Assembly: GCF_029051725.1 (NCBI RefSeq)
Contig: NZ_JAACFU010000019.1
Location: 80,396 to 144,395, forward strand
Origin: Bradyrhizobium sp. CSS354
GTDB lineage: Bacteria > Pseudomonadota > Alphaproteobacteria > Rhizobiales > Xanthobacteraceae
DNA: 64,000 nucleotides
Reading direction: 5' to 3'
Shown here one piece after another: positions 8,519 through 17,540 of this stretch. The notes below the pieces were generated by a model. The model was given only the letters and a program-made list of their open reading frames with translations, had not been told where the DNA came from and made no database searches. A program made the translations under genes and the position numbers. Position 1 is the stretch's first letter; every line of letters begins with the position of its first letter.

Positions 8519-8580
8519 GCCTCTGAGGTGAGACCATTGCCAGACAGGTGATCGATTTCCGATCGTGGGAGCGTCTTGAG

Positions 8581-8871
8581 ATGCCGGCTTATGTGATTTT
8601 CGACGTCGAGATCAGGGATTTACAGCAGTACCAAAGCTTTATGTTGGGCGTGAAGCCCGCCCTGGAGGCCGCTGGAGCCAGATATCTGGCGCGCGGGGGC
8701 GCCCACAAGGTTTACGAGGGAGATTGGCAGCCCCGCAGGATCGTTCTGCTGGAATTCCCATCCGTCGCAGCCTGGGAGGCGTTCTACACAGGCGCGACCT
8801 ACCAGGGACTCAAAGCGGTCCGGGACGCTTGCAGTTCTGCCCGCCTGGTCAGCGTCGAGGGCCTCGACTAG
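8581..8871 (+). CDS. DUF1330 family protein
   Basis: A 96-residue protein with the DUF1330 pattern: MPAYVIFDVEIRDLQQY at the start, ARGGAHKVYEGDW in the middle, and RIVLLEFPSVAAWEAFY towards the end. The fold is a ferredoxin-like dimeric alpha/beta barrel. No enzymatic role is established. ATG 8581 matches the usual start of the family; an in-frame ATG exists at 8548. Confidence 0.8.
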   Translation: MPAYVIFDVEIRDLQQYQSFMLGVKPALEAAGARYLARGGAHKVYEGDWQPRRIVLLEFPSVAAWEAFYTGATYQGLKAVRDACSSARLVSVEGLD

Positions 8872-9102
8872 ACTGCAAGTCGGTTCTGCACTGCGGGATT
8901 TCCCTGGGGACGAGTTGGGCGCGGAGACCAATCGGCTTCCGCTAACATTAAGCGAAGGTCGGATCGCGACACGCGTTGCTTGTCCGTGACCGTTCAATTA
9001 CAGTTTTATGACACGGTGCAGGCCTTCCGGCTGCGCCGAACGCCGCAGGCCCGGTCAGCCGGCTCGGCATCACCGTGCCGGACCAGCAGTTGCGTGTCGT
9101 CG

Positions 9103-10815
9103 ATGGCGTCCGCGCCCAATCCAGGTCCTTCTGCCACGACCGCCGTACTGGCGAGCGTCGCCGCGCTCGGCATCTGGCGGCTGCTCGCCGTTGCGGCGCC
9201 GCATCTCGCTGCGCTCGTCCTTATGTACGAGACCGAGACGGATTTCGGCGCACGGCTCTCCTTCGTGCTGGCCTGGGGCATCCTCAACTTCTTCTGGATC
9301 ACACTGCTGCGGCGGCCGGCGCTCTCGGGTGCGCTGTCGCTGACCCTGGTCGTGGTGCTGGTGCTGCTGTCACGGCTGAAGCACGACGTCGTGCAGATGA
9401 CGGTGAACTTCATCGACCTGATGATGATCGACCGCGACACGGTGGCGTTCCTGTTCACGATCTTCCCGAATTTGCGCTGGTCGGTGATCGGGGCCGGCCT
9501 CGTCACGCTGCCGCTGATGTATGCGCTGTGGTGGCTCGACCCATTCCGCATCCGTAGGCTGCCGGCGCTCGCCTGCAAGCTCGCCTGCCTCGCCGCGCTG
9601 GTCGGCTATTCGCTCTATCATCCGGACGAGGCCTGGCGCGGCTATTACGACGACGGCTATCTCTCGAAGTTCTTCCGCTCCGGCGTCAGCGCGGTCTCCG
9701 ACTTCGCGCAATACGGCTTCATGGAGTCGACGGCTTCGACCAACGAACGGCTCAACATGCCGCTGGTCGATGCCTGCCATCCCGCCGGCCGGCGGCCGAA
9801 CATCATCATGGTCCATGATGAATCGAGCTTCGACATCCGCGCTGCGCAGGGCATCAAGGTGCCGCCGGGCTACGGCAGCCATTTCAAATCCTGGGACGGC
9901 AAGGAGCGCGCGTTTCTGGCCGAGAGCAATGGCGGGCCGAGCTGGTTCACCGAATACAATGTGCTCGCAGGGTTGTCGTCGCGCTCGTTCGGCCGCTTCG
10001 CCTATTTCGTGACCCGCATCGCGACGGGCCGCGTCGAGCGCGGCCTGCCGCTGGCGCTGCGCCGCTGCGGCTACGATACGATGTCGCTCTACCCCGCCCA
10101 TGGCGGCTTCATGGCCGCGCGCAGCTTTCAGGTGACGACCGGCATCGAACGCTTCCTCGATTCCAAGGATCTCGGCGCCAAGGATGTCGAGCCGGATAGC
10201 TTCTTCTACGACAAGGCGCTCCGGCTGATGGGTGAGCGAACGCCGAACAAGCCGCTGTTCACCTTCATCTATCTCGGCGCCAATCATTTCCCCTGGGAGA
10301 CGCGCTTCCGCCCGGATCTGCTGCCGAACTGGCGCGCACCGGGCAATGTGCCCTCCATCGACGAATATCTGCGCCGGCAGGCGATGAGCGCCGAGCAATA
10401 CAAGGCTTTTCTCGCGAGCCTGAAGAAGAAATTTCCCGGCGAGCCCTTCCTGATCGTGCGCTACGGCGATCACCAGCCGGAATTCGCGCCTGCTATCCTC
10501 GAGCCCGGGCTCGACGAGGGCGCTCTCGGCAAGAAGCTCGACGCCTACGACCCACGTCTTTACGCGACCTACTACGCGATCGACGCCGTCAATTTCGAGC
10601 CGGTGAAGAGCGAGGCCGTGATGGACACGGTCGATGGCCCGTATCTGCCGCTGGTCATCCAGGAAGCTGCCGGCATCCCGCTTGATCCGTCCTTCGCTGA
10701 GCAGAAGGAGATCATGCTCCGCTGCAAGGGCATATTCTACGGTTGCAAGGACGGGGCCGAAGCGCGCCGGCTGAACCGGCTGCTGATCGATGCGGGGATG
10801 ATCAGAGGGTTGTAG
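9103..10815 (+). CDS. Membrane-anchored sulfatase/LTA-synthase-fold enzyme
   Basis: A 570-residue protein with an N-terminal membrane region of about five helices and an alkaline-phosphatase/sulfatase-fold catalytic domain beginning near RPNIIMVHDESS. Later family signatures are FTFIYLGANHFPWE and IVRYGDHQPEFA; the Asp and His residues there bind metal in the fold. Relatives transfer phosphoethanolamine or phosphoglycerol to envelope glycans, or cleave sulfate esters. The product is therefore probably an envelope-modifying transferase acting in the periplasm. The start is uncertain: the frame is open from 8980, but ATG 9103 precedes the first hydrophobic helix. No clear ribosome site was found for either. 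Confidence 0.75.
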   Translation: MASAPNPGPSATTAVLASVAALGIWRLLAVAAPHLAALVLMYETETDFGARLSFVLAWGILNFFWITLLRRPALSGALSLTLVVVLVLLSRLKHDVVQMTVNFIDLMMIDRDTVAFLFTIFPNLRWSVIGAGLVTLPLMYALWWLDPFRIRRLPALACKLACLAALVGYSLYHPDEAWRGYYDDGYLSKFFRSGVSAVSDFAQYGFMESTASTNERLNMPLVDACHPAGRRPNIIMVHDESSFDIRAAQGIKVPPGYGSHFKSWDGKERAFLAESNGGPSWFTEYNVLAGLSSRSFGRFAYFVTRIATGRVERGLPLALRRCGYDTMSLYPAHGGFMAARSFQVTTGIERFLDSKDLGAKDVEPDSFFYDKALRLMGERTPNKPLFTFIYLGANHFPWETRFRPDLLPNWRAPGNVPSIDEYLRRQAMSAEQYKAFLASLKKKFPGEPFLIVRYGDHQPEFAPAILEPGLDEGALGKKLDAYDPRLYATYYAIDAVNFEPVKSEAVMDTVDGPYLPLVIQEAAGIPLDPSFAEQKEIMLRCKGIFYGCKDGAEARRLNRLLIDAGMIRGL

Positions 10816-10827
10816 CGTCTCTCCAAC

Positions 10828-10965
10828 GTCGTCCTGGCGAAGGCCATGACCCATACCGCGTGATTTATCGTTGGCAAAATGTGTTGGTTCCAACGAAATC
10901 GTGGCTATCGGACTTCGACAATTGCCTTGTGGGGGGTGATGGATCCTGGCCTTCGCCAGGACGAC
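10828..10965. repeat. Palindromic intergenic repeat with 19-bp arms
   Basis: Bases 10828-10846 are an exact reverse complement of 10947-10965, with about 100 bases between. The arms carry GTCCTGGCGAAGGCC, a form common in dispersed repeats of this genus. It lies between convergent genes and may also act as a bidirectional terminator. Confidence 0.75.
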
Positions 10966-10984
10966 ATCGAATGAATGGCGCGGC

Positions 10985-12544
10985 TTACCGCCCACCCACC
11001 TTCTCCCACAGCCATTTCGCCACCGCATCCGGCGACGAATTCGCATCATTGCCGGCGGCGCGTAAATTGGCTTCGCGCATGGTCGCGATGTCGATCTTGC
11101 CGAGCAGCGGTTTCAGTGCGGCCTGCAACCGCTCGTCGCCGGCCCGTTTCGGGGCCAGCAGCAGGATGGCGTCGTAGGGCGGGATCGCGTGCCTGGGATC
11201 GTCGAGCGCAACGAGATCGTATTTTGCGATCAGCCCGTCGCTGGTGTAGCCCGCGATGACATCGACCTCGCCGCTGGCGACGGCCGCATACATGAAGTCC
11301 GGCTGCATCTGGCGCTGGGCGCGGAACGAGAGGCCATAGGCCTTTTGCAGCGCCGCCCATTCGGGTCGCGAGAAGAACTCATAGTCGCCGGCGATCGACA
11401 GGGTCGAAGCATGCGCGGCGAGATCGGCGATGGTGCGGATGCCAAGTGCCTCGGCGCGCTTCTTCGGGATCACCAGCGCATAGGCGTTCTCGAATCCGAG
11501 CTCGCCCAGCAGCGTGATGTTCTCCTTCGCAAGCGTTGTCTGCAGCTCCGCCAGCAGCTCCGCGCGCGGCTTGATGTCCGTGCGGTGAAGCTGATTGGCC
11601 CAGAGCGTGCCGGAATAATCGACATAGAGATCGATATCGCCGGCCTTCAACGCCTCGAAGATCACGCTCGAGCCGAGACCGGATCGTGCGACGGCGGAAA
11701 GACCGGCCGCCTGCAGCCGGTCCCGCATCAGCGCCGACAGCACATACTGCTCGGCAAACGTCTTGGCGCCGACGACATAGTTCTGTGACGAGCGCTCCAT
11801 CGTCGGCACCAATGTTGCGACGACCAGTGCGGCGATCCCGGCCGCGCCAAGCGCTGTACGCACGCGGTTGCGCCAGCGCAGGCCGCTCTCGATCAGCCCG
11901 AGCAGTTGATCGACGGCGAGCGCCAGCAGGGCCGAGGCAAAGCAGCCGAACAGCACGAACACCCAGTTCTGGGTCTGGAGCCCGGCAAAGATGTAATTGC
12001 CGAGGCTGGTCTGCCCGATCGGGGTCGACAGCGTCGCGGTGCCGATCACCCACACTGCGGCGGTACGGATGCCAGCCATCATCACCGGGAGAGCCAGCGG
12101 CAGTTCGACCATCACCAGAGACTGCGGTGCGGTCATTCCGACGCCCTTCGCGGCCTCGATCAGCGCGGGATCGATGCCGTTGAGGCCGGTGATGCCATTG
12201 CGCAGCACCGGCAGCATCGAATAGAGCGCCAGCGCCAGCATCGCCGGCAGGAAGCCGAAAGCGGAGAAGGAGACGCCGAACCAGGCCAGCGTTACGGAGG
12301 CCGCGAGCAGCAGGAGCGGATAGAACAGCGCGAGCAGCGCCAGTCCGGGCACCGTCTGCACGATGCTGGCGAGCGCGAGCAGCACGGCGCGCGGCGTGGG
12401 GCGGTTGCGAGTCAGGATCGCCAGCGGCAGGCTGACCATCAGGCCGAGCGCAAGTGCGGCAAGACTCACCCGGACGTGGTTGCCGAGATAGTCGGGCAAA
12501 TGCCCCAGCGCCTCGCCCCAGCGCGGATCGATGAAAAGGCTCAT
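10985..12544 (-). CDS. Betaine/choline-type ABC importer: fused permease and binding protein
   Basis: A 519-residue fusion. Residues about 1-215 form a MetI-like permease with six hydrophobic segments and the EAA loop (EAAKGVGMTAPQSLVMVELPL). Residues about 240-519 form an OpuAC-type binding domain (VGAKTFAEQYVLSALM at its start, YVDYSGTLW and VIAGYTSDGLI later). The family imports quaternary ammonium osmolytes such as glycine betaine, choline or carnitine. Fusion tethers the binding domain to the membrane complex, as in some OpuA/OpuB-type systems. It overlaps the ATPase gene by 4 bases. Confidence 0.88.
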   Translation of the reverse strand: MSLFIDPRWGEALGHLPDYLGNHVRVSLAALALGLMVSLPLAILTRNRPTPRAVLLALASIVQTVPGLALLALFYPLLLLAASVTLAWFGVSFSAFGFLPAMLALALYSMLPVLRNGITGLNGIDPALIEAAKGVGMTAPQSLVMVELPLALPVMMAGIRTAAVWVIGTATLSTPIGQTSLGNYIFAGLQTQNWVFVLFGCFASALLALAVDQLLGLIESGLRWRNRVRTALGAAGIAALVVATLVPTMERSSQNYVVGAKTFAEQYVLSALMRDRLQAAGLSAVARSGLGSSVIFEALKAGDIDLYVDYSGTLWANQLHRTDIKPRAELLAELQTTLAKENITLLGELGFENAYALVIPKKRAEALGIRTIADLAAHASTLSIAGDYEFFSRPEWAALQKAYGLSFRAQRQMQPDFMYAAVASGEVDVIAGYTSDGLIAKYDLVALDDPRHAIPPYDAILLLAPKRAGDERLQAALKPLLGKIDIATMREANLRAAGNDANSSPDAVAKWLWEKVGGR

Positions 12545-13323
12545 GCCGCCCCGCTCTGTGGCAGCAGCGCGTTCAATCGCTCGACCTGGCGACGCGGCGT
12601 CCGCAGCAACTCCAGCACGTAGGCGTCATTGCTTTTCGAGAGCTCCACTGGCGTGCCCTGCGCCAGCAGCTTCCCGCCGCGCATTACGGCGATGCGGTCC
12701 GCGAGCAGGATCGCTTCCGTCATGTCGTGGGTGATCATCACGGTGGTGAGGCCGAGCTTGCGGTGCAGCTCGCGAAAATCGTCGCCGAGTGCATCGCGGG
12801 TGAGGGGATCGAGCGCGCCGAATGGCTCGTCCATCAGTACGATCCGGGGCCTTGCCGCAAGCGCCCGCGCCACGCCGACGCGCTGGCGCTGGCCGCCCGA
12901 GAGCGCATCCGGCAACCGCTCGCGATGCGCGGACCGGTCGAGCTGCACGAGTTCGAGCAACTCATCGACCCTCGTTGCGATATCCGCCGCAGGGACGCCG
13001 AGCAGTTTTGGCGTGATCCCGATATTGTCGGCGACACTCAGATGCGGGAACAGCCCGCCGCTCTGGAAGACGTAGCCGATGCGGCGCCGCAGCGCGACCG
13101 GATCGACGGATTGCACGTCGTCGCCCTCGACCGTGATCGCGCCGCCATCCGCCTCGATCAGGCGGTTGGCGAGCCGCAGCAGCGTCGTCTTGCCCGAACC
13201 CGAGCCGCCGACGACGGCAACAAACTCGCCTTCGGCGATGTCGAGTGACACATCGTCCACAGCCTTGAGCGCGCCGAAGCTCTTGGTGACGTGGGCATAG
13301 CCAATCATCGGCCTGGAGGGCAT
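12541..13323 (-). CDS. Betaine/choline-type ABC importer ATP-binding protein
   Basis: A 260-residue ABC ATPase. Walker A is GGSGSGKTTLLRL, the signature is LSGGQRQRVGVARAL, Walker B is IVLMDEPFGALD, and the switch histidine lies in MITHDMTEA. Paired with the fused permease/binding protein encoded immediately downstream, it powers osmolyte uptake. The C-terminal regulatory CBS domains of ProV/OpuAA are absent. A second in-frame ATG five codons in (MIGYAHVTK) is an alternative start. Confidence 0.88.
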   Translation of the reverse strand: MPSRPMIGYAHVTKSFGALKAVDDVSLDIAEGEFVAVVGGSGSGKTTLLRLANRLIEADGGAITVEGDDVQSVDPVALRRRIGYVFQSGGLFPHLSVADNIGITPKLLGVPAADIATRVDELLELVQLDRSAHRERLPDALSGGQRQRVGVARALAARPRIVLMDEPFGALDPLTRDALGDDFRELHRKLGLTTVMITHDMTEAILLADRIAVMRGGKLLAQGTPVELSKSNDAYVLELLRTPRRQVERLNALLPQSGAA

Positions 13324-13455
13324 CGGGCGGGGCTCACTGCGCTAACCCGCCCGTGGGGCAGGGGATGACGAGGCCCATGCGTAGCACGCTTGGCGGCTTG
13401 ATTGAACTTGGCTGCGCGAGCGGGTAAGGCATCGGGCCAAGTTCGGAGGGAATAC

Positions 13456-14274
13456 ATGACGACGCTTACGGCGGTGGCGCTGGAAGATGCCAAGGTCGCG
13501 TTCCGGCTGGGGGACGAGCGGGTCTATACGGCGGTGGAGAAGGCGAATCTGACGGTCGGAGAGGGCGAGTTCGTCGCCATCGTCGGCCCAACCGGCTGCG
13601 GGAAATCGACGCTGCTCAACGTCGCGGCCGGGCTGCTGAAGCCGGCTGCCGGGAGCGTCAGGATATTCGACCAGCCGCTTGCCGGGCTGAACCGGGATGC
13701 CGGCTATCTGTTCCAGGCCGATGCGCTGTTCCCCTGGATGACCGCGCTCGACAACGTCGCGATCGGGCTCGAAGTCAGCGGCACGCCGCGCAGCGAGGCG
13801 CTGCCGCGGGCGCAAAAGTGGCTGACCTCGGTTGGCTTGGGCGCCTTCGCCAACCGCTATCCTCACATGCTCTCGGGTGGACAGCGCAAGCGCGTGGCTC
13901 TGGCGCAGGTGCTGATCCGCGATCCAAAGATCCTGCTGATGGACGAGCCGTTCGGGCCGCTGGATGCGCAGACCCGGCAGGTGATGGGCAACCTGCTGCT
14001 CGACCTCTGGAACGCCGACCGCAAAGCCGTGCTGTTCGTCACCCATGATCTCGAGGAGGCGATCGCGCTCGCCGACCGCGTCGTGATCATGTCGACGGGG
14101 CCGTCCTCCCGCATCATCGGCGACTGGCGCGTGAGCCTGCCGCGTCCGCGCGACATTTTTGAGGTGCGCCTGGACCAGGAGTTCCATGCGCTTCATCGCG
14201 AAATCTGGAGCGTGCTCAAGGACGAAGTCATGAAGGGTTATGCGCAGTCCACGCAAGCGGCGGAGGCTGTGTGA
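13456..14274 (+). CDS. ABC importer ATP-binding protein (nitrate/sulfonate/taurine type)
   Basis: A 272-residue ATPase of the SsuB/TauB/NrtD group. Walker A is GPTGCGKSTLLNV, the signature LSGGQRKRVALAQVL, Walker B ILLMDEPFGPLD, and the switch region VTHDLEEA. ATG 13456 follows GGAGGG at 13445-13450; the frame extends upstream without a ribosome site. The permease starts inside the stop codon (TGATG). The matching binding protein is encoded at 15686 beyond a divergent cupin gene. Confidence 0.88.
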   Translation: MTTLTAVALEDAKVAFRLGDERVYTAVEKANLTVGEGEFVAIVGPTGCGKSTLLNVAAGLLKPAAGSVRIFDQPLAGLNRDAGYLFQADALFPWMTALDNVAIGLEVSGTPRSEALPRAQKWLTSVGLGAFANRYPHMLSGGQRKRVALAQVLIRDPKILLMDEPFGPLDAQTRQVMGNLLLDLWNADRKAVLFVTHDLEEAIALADRVVIMSTGPSSRIIGDWRVSLPRPRDIFEVRLDQEFHALHREIWSVLKDEVMKGYAQSTQAAEAV

Positions 14275-15059
14275 TGTCGCGGCTGACGCTGCTCTCGCTG
14301 CAAGTGCTGGTCGCGGTGGTCTGCCTCGCGCTGTGGCAATTGCTGTCGACCGTGCCCGTGTTCGGCAAGATCCTGCTGCCGCCGTTCTTCTTCTCCAACC
14401 CGGTCGACGTCTTCGCCCAGATCGTCAAATGGTTCTCGTCCGGTGTGATCTGGAAGCATCTCGGCATCACGCTGACAGAATCGATCCTGGCCTTCGTGAT
14501 CGGATCGGCCGGTGGCGTGCTGATCGGCTTCTGGTTCGCGCGCCAGCCGCTGGTCGCCGCGGTGTTCGATCCCTACGTCAAGATGGTCAACGCACTGCCG
14601 CGTGTCGTGCTGGCGCCGATCTTCGCGCTGTGGCTTGGACTGGGCATCTGGTCCAAGGTCGCGCTCGGCGTGACGCTGGTGTTCTTCATCGTGTTCTTCA
14701 ACGTCTATCAGGGCGTCAAGGAGGTCAGCCGCACCGTGCTCGACAACGGCCGCATGCTCGGCATGAGCGAGCGGCAGCTGATGCAGCACGTCTATTGGCC
14801 CTCGGCGCTGTCGTGGATGTTCTCATCCCTGCACACGTCGGTGGGCTTTGCCGTGGTCGGTGCGGTCGTCGGCGAATATCTGGGATCGGCGGCGGGGCTC
14901 GGCTATCTCATTCAGCAGGCCGAGGGCATCTTCGACGTCGCCGGGGTGTTCGCCGGCATGTTCGTGCTGTCGGCCTTTGTCATTCTGATCGATTTTGGTG
15001 TGACGCTGGTCGAGCGGAGACTGCTGGTCTGGCGCCCGACCGTGGACGGACGCGGCTAG
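14274..15059 (+). CDS. ABC importer permease (nitrate/sulfonate/taurine type)
   Basis: A 261-residue MetI-like permease with six hydrophobic segments. The EAA loop appears as DNGRMLGMSERQLMQHVYWP, a form typical of the SsuC/TauC group. ATG 14274 shares its A with the ATPase stop codon, so translation is probably coupled. It forms the membrane channel for the ligand delivered by the periplasmic protein encoded at 15686. Confidence 0.86.
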   Translation: MSRLTLLSLQVLVAVVCLALWQLLSTVPVFGKILLPPFFFSNPVDVFAQIVKWFSSGVIWKHLGITLTESILAFVIGSAGGVLIGFWFARQPLVAAVFDPYVKMVNALPRVVLAPIFALWLGLGIWSKVALGVTLVFFIVFFNVYQGVKEVSRTVLDNGRMLGMSERQLMQHVYWPSALSWMFSSLHTSVGFAVVGAVVGEYLGSAAGLGYLIQQAEGIFDVAGVFAGMFVLSAFVILIDFGVTLVERRLLVWRPTVDGRG

Positions 15060-15098
15060 GCCGCAAGGGGCCCGCGCGCCGCGCGAGCCCCGGATCGA

Positions 15099-15548
15099 TC
15101 AATCCAGCAACTTGGTGTCGTCGGGGGCCTGCGGCGGCGTCTTGATCGCGATGGCCTTGACCTGTCCGCTGATCGGCTTGGTGCCGCCATGCGGCGTCCC
15201 CTTCGGGATGATGACGAGGTCGCCCGGCTTCACCGTGACCTCCTTGTCGCCGAACCAGATCGTGCCGGTGCCCTCCAAAATATACTGGATCTCGTTCGTG
15301 TTGGGATGCATGTGCTTGGGCACATTGCCGACCTGGATCGAGATGGTGGCGCCGTCGGCACTCGCGAACATCTTGGAACGGAAGCCGACGGCGTTGGCGT
15401 TTCCGAGCGCGTCGCCCTCCATCTCGCCGGTGTGGATGATTTGCGGAGTGATGTTCTCCGCGGCCAGCGCCGGCCGCAGCAGGTGGGTTGCGCCGCATCC
15501 GGCGGCAAAAGCGGTGGCGATCGACAGTCCGATTGCAAGGCGATTCAT
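15099..15548 (-). CDS. Exported cupin-domain protein
   Basis: A 149-residue protein with an N-terminal signal sequence ending near LRPALAAE and a single cupin barrel. The metal-binding motifs are KHMHPNTNEIQYILEGTG and PKGTPHGG. Single-domain cupins include isomerases, oxygenases and ligand-binding proteins. It lies on the opposite strand between the permease and binding-protein genes of an ABC importer, and its promoter region is shared with the binding protein. A link to processing of the transported compound is only a contextual guess. Confidence 0.8.
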   Translation of the reverse strand: MNRLAIGLSIATAFAAGCGATHLLRPALAAENITPQIIHTGEMEGDALGNANAVGFRSKMFASADGATISIQVGNVPKHMHPNTNEIQYILEGTGTIWFGDKEVTVKPGDLVIIPKGTPHGGTKPISGQVKAIAIKTPPQAPDDTKLLD

Positions 15549-15685
15549 GGATGATCCTCCCCATCAAGAATTGTTCTTGTGGGCTCATGCTATTGCGCCG
15601 AAAGGCCGATGGCCAGCGCCTTCGGTCCTGCTTCTCAAGCCAGTCCGGCTGCTCTATGGTGCCGCCAGCCGAACGGAGGAAACCA

Positions 15686-16711
15686 ATGAAGAACACGATA
15701 GCCAGGCTCGCGGGCGCGCTGCTCGCGCTGACGCTCACCACCGGTCTTGCCGCGGCGCAAAGCAAGGTCACCATCGCGATCGGCGGCGGCTCCTGCCTGT
15801 GCTACCTGCCCACGGTGCTGGCCAAGCAGCTCGGCGAATACGACAAGGCCGGCCTCAATGTCGAACTCGTGGACCTCAAGGGCGGCTCGGACGCGCTCAA
15901 GGCCGTGCTCGGCGGCAGCGCAGACGTGGTCTCCGGCTATTTCGACCATTGCGTCAACCTCGCGGCCAAGAAGCAGGAGCTTCAGGCGTTCGTCGTCTAT
16001 GACCGCTATCCCGGCCTCGTGCTGGTGGTTTCGCCCTCGCACACCAACGAGATCAAGTCGATCAAGGACCTCGCCGGCAAGAAGGTCGGCGTCAGCGCGC
16101 CCGGCTCCTCCACTGACTTCTTCCTGAAGTATATGCTGAAGAAGAACGGCGTGGATCCCGCCAGCACCGCCGTGATCGGCGTCGGCCTCGGCGCCACTGC
16201 GGTCGCCGCCATGGAGCAGGGCCAGATCGACGCCGCCGTGATGCTCGATCCATCCGTGACCGTGCTCCAGGGCAGCCACAAGGATCTGCGCATCCTCTCG
16301 GACACCCGCACGCAAAAGGATACGCTCGAGACGTTCGGCGGCGAATATCCGGGCGGCGCGCTGTACTCGACCGCGGCCTGGGTTGCCGGCCACGAGAAGG
16401 AGACGCAGGCGCTCACCAACGCGATCCTGGGCACGCTCGCCTGGATCCACTCGCACTCGCCTGAGGAGATCATGGCGAAGATGCCGGAGGAGACGGTCGG
16501 CAAGAACAAGGACCTCTATCTCGCGGCCCTCAAGAACACGATCCCGATGTACTCCGAGACCGGCAAGATGGACCCGAAGGGCGCTGACGCCGTGCTCGCG
16601 GTGTTCAGCGTCGGATCGCCCGACGTGGCGAACGCCAAGATCGACGTCAGCAAGACCTTCACCAACAAGTACGTCGAGCAGGCCAAGAAGACCACGGGCA
16701 GCGCCAAATAA
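15686..16711 (+). CDS. Periplasmic ABC binding protein, NMT1/SsuA-like
   Basis: A 341-residue exported protein with a cleavable signal (MKNTIARLAGALLALTLTTG, cleavage after AAA/Q). The mature part has the NMT1/SsuA layout: LPTVLAKQLGEYDKAGLNVE, then GGSDALKAVLGGSADVVSG, then SIKDLAGKKVGVSAPGSST. Such proteins bind sulfonates, nitrate, pyrimidine precursors or similar small molecules. GGAGGA at 15675-15680 fixes ATG 15686. It belongs with the ATPase and permease at 13456-15059, although the cupin gene breaks the operon. Confidence 0.88.
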   Translation: MKNTIARLAGALLALTLTTGLAAAQSKVTIAIGGGSCLCYLPTVLAKQLGEYDKAGLNVELVDLKGGSDALKAVLGGSADVVSGYFDHCVNLAAKKQELQAFVVYDRYPGLVLVVSPSHTNEIKSIKDLAGKKVGVSAPGSSTDFFLKYMLKKNGVDPASTAVIGVGLGATAVAAMEQGQIDAAVMLDPSVTVLQGSHKDLRILSDTRTQKDTLETFGGEYPGGALYSTAAWVAGHEKETQALTNAILGTLAWIHSHSPEEIMAKMPEETVGKNKDLYLAALKNTIPMYSETGKMDPKGADAVLAVFSVGSPDVANAKIDVSKTFTNKYVEQAKKTTGSAK

Positions 16712-16740
16712 CCGACGCGAAGGCGTGGTCATCAGGCGTC

Positions 16741-17445
16741 ATGACGTCACCAATCATTCATCGGGTCACGACGCTTGAACTTGCCGTGCGGCCGATCGTC
16801 TGGGCGTTCGCGGAGGAGCGGCGCGCCGAGATCGCCGCGCATTTCGCCGAGAAGCAGCGCGAGCGGCCAAAGCTCTGGAACGGTCGCGTCCTGCTCGGGC
16901 GCGATGCAATGTTCACCGACGGCCATCTCGCCGCGACCTATTTCGAGACCGATTTCGCGAGCTTCCTCGCCTGGCGCGACTGGGGCTTTCCCGACAAGGC
17001 CGTGTTCAACGGCTTTGGCATGGGCGCGCTGCGCACGTCCGACGGCGCATTCGTGATGGGCGAGATGGCGCAGCACACCGCCAATGCAGGCCGGATCTAT
17101 TTCCCCTCGGGGACGCCCGATCTCGACGACGTCAGGGGCGACACGCTCGACATTCCCGGCAGTGTGATCCGCGAACTCGAGGAAGAGACCGGCCTGACCG
17201 CGACCGACTATCGGGTCGAGCCGGACTGGCACTGCGTCGTCACTGGTCCCGCGATTGCAATGCTGAAAATTATCAACCTGGACATGCCGGGTGATGTGGC
17301 GCGTGCGCGGATCGAAGCCAATCTGGCGGGCGAGGCCGAGCCAGAGCTCTCGGCCATTCATCTCGTGCGCGGCATGAGTGATCTCACGCCGTCCATGCCG
17401 CGATTTGTCACGGCCTTCGTCGAGCAGCAGTTCGCGTTGCGCTGA
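16741..17445 (+). CDS. Nudix-fold hydrolase-like protein
   Basis: A 234-residue protein whose C-terminal half carries the second half of the Nudix box, RELEEETGL, preceded by PGSVI. The Gx5E first half is degenerate: the position normally occupied by Glu is Leu (GDTLDIPG). The RE..EE residues that bind Mg are kept, so hydrolysis of a nucleoside-diphosphate-linked compound is possible. It begins 29 bases after the ABC binding-protein gene and may be cotranscribed. Confidence 0.7.
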   Translation: MTSPIIHRVTTLELAVRPIVWAFAEERRAEIAAHFAEKQRERPKLWNGRVLLGRDAMFTDGHLAATYFETDFASFLAWRDWGFPDKAVFNGFGMGALRTSDGAFVMGEMAQHTANAGRIYFPSGTPDLDDVRGDTLDIPGSVIRELEEETGLTATDYRVEPDWHCVVTGPAIAMLKIINLDMPGDVARARIEANLAGEAEPELSAIHLVRGMSDLTPSMPRFVTAFVEQQFALR

Positions 17446-17455
17446 TGCGCGAGGC

Positions 17456-17516
17456 TTGACATCGCTGCGCTCAGCCCATGTGATGGGCAAAATTGCAAAC
17501 CTACAAAGAATGCAAT
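17456..17516 (+). promoter_or_regulatory. Candidate promoter and operator of the branched-chain-type ABC operon
   Basis: TTGACA at 17456-17461 with a moderate -10 candidate TGTGAT at 17479-17484 (17-base spacing). Downstream, ATTGCA at 17492-17497 and TGCAAT at 17511-17516 form an inverted repeat that could be an operator. The binding-protein gene starts at 17541. This is a sequence match only. Confidence 0.4.
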
Positions 17517-17540
17517 GCACAATCGTCCAGGGAGGTTTTG

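Noticed and set aside
9370..11049. 559-codon minus-strand open frame
   Set aside because: Antisense to the sulfatase-fold gene; Arg/His-rich shadow.
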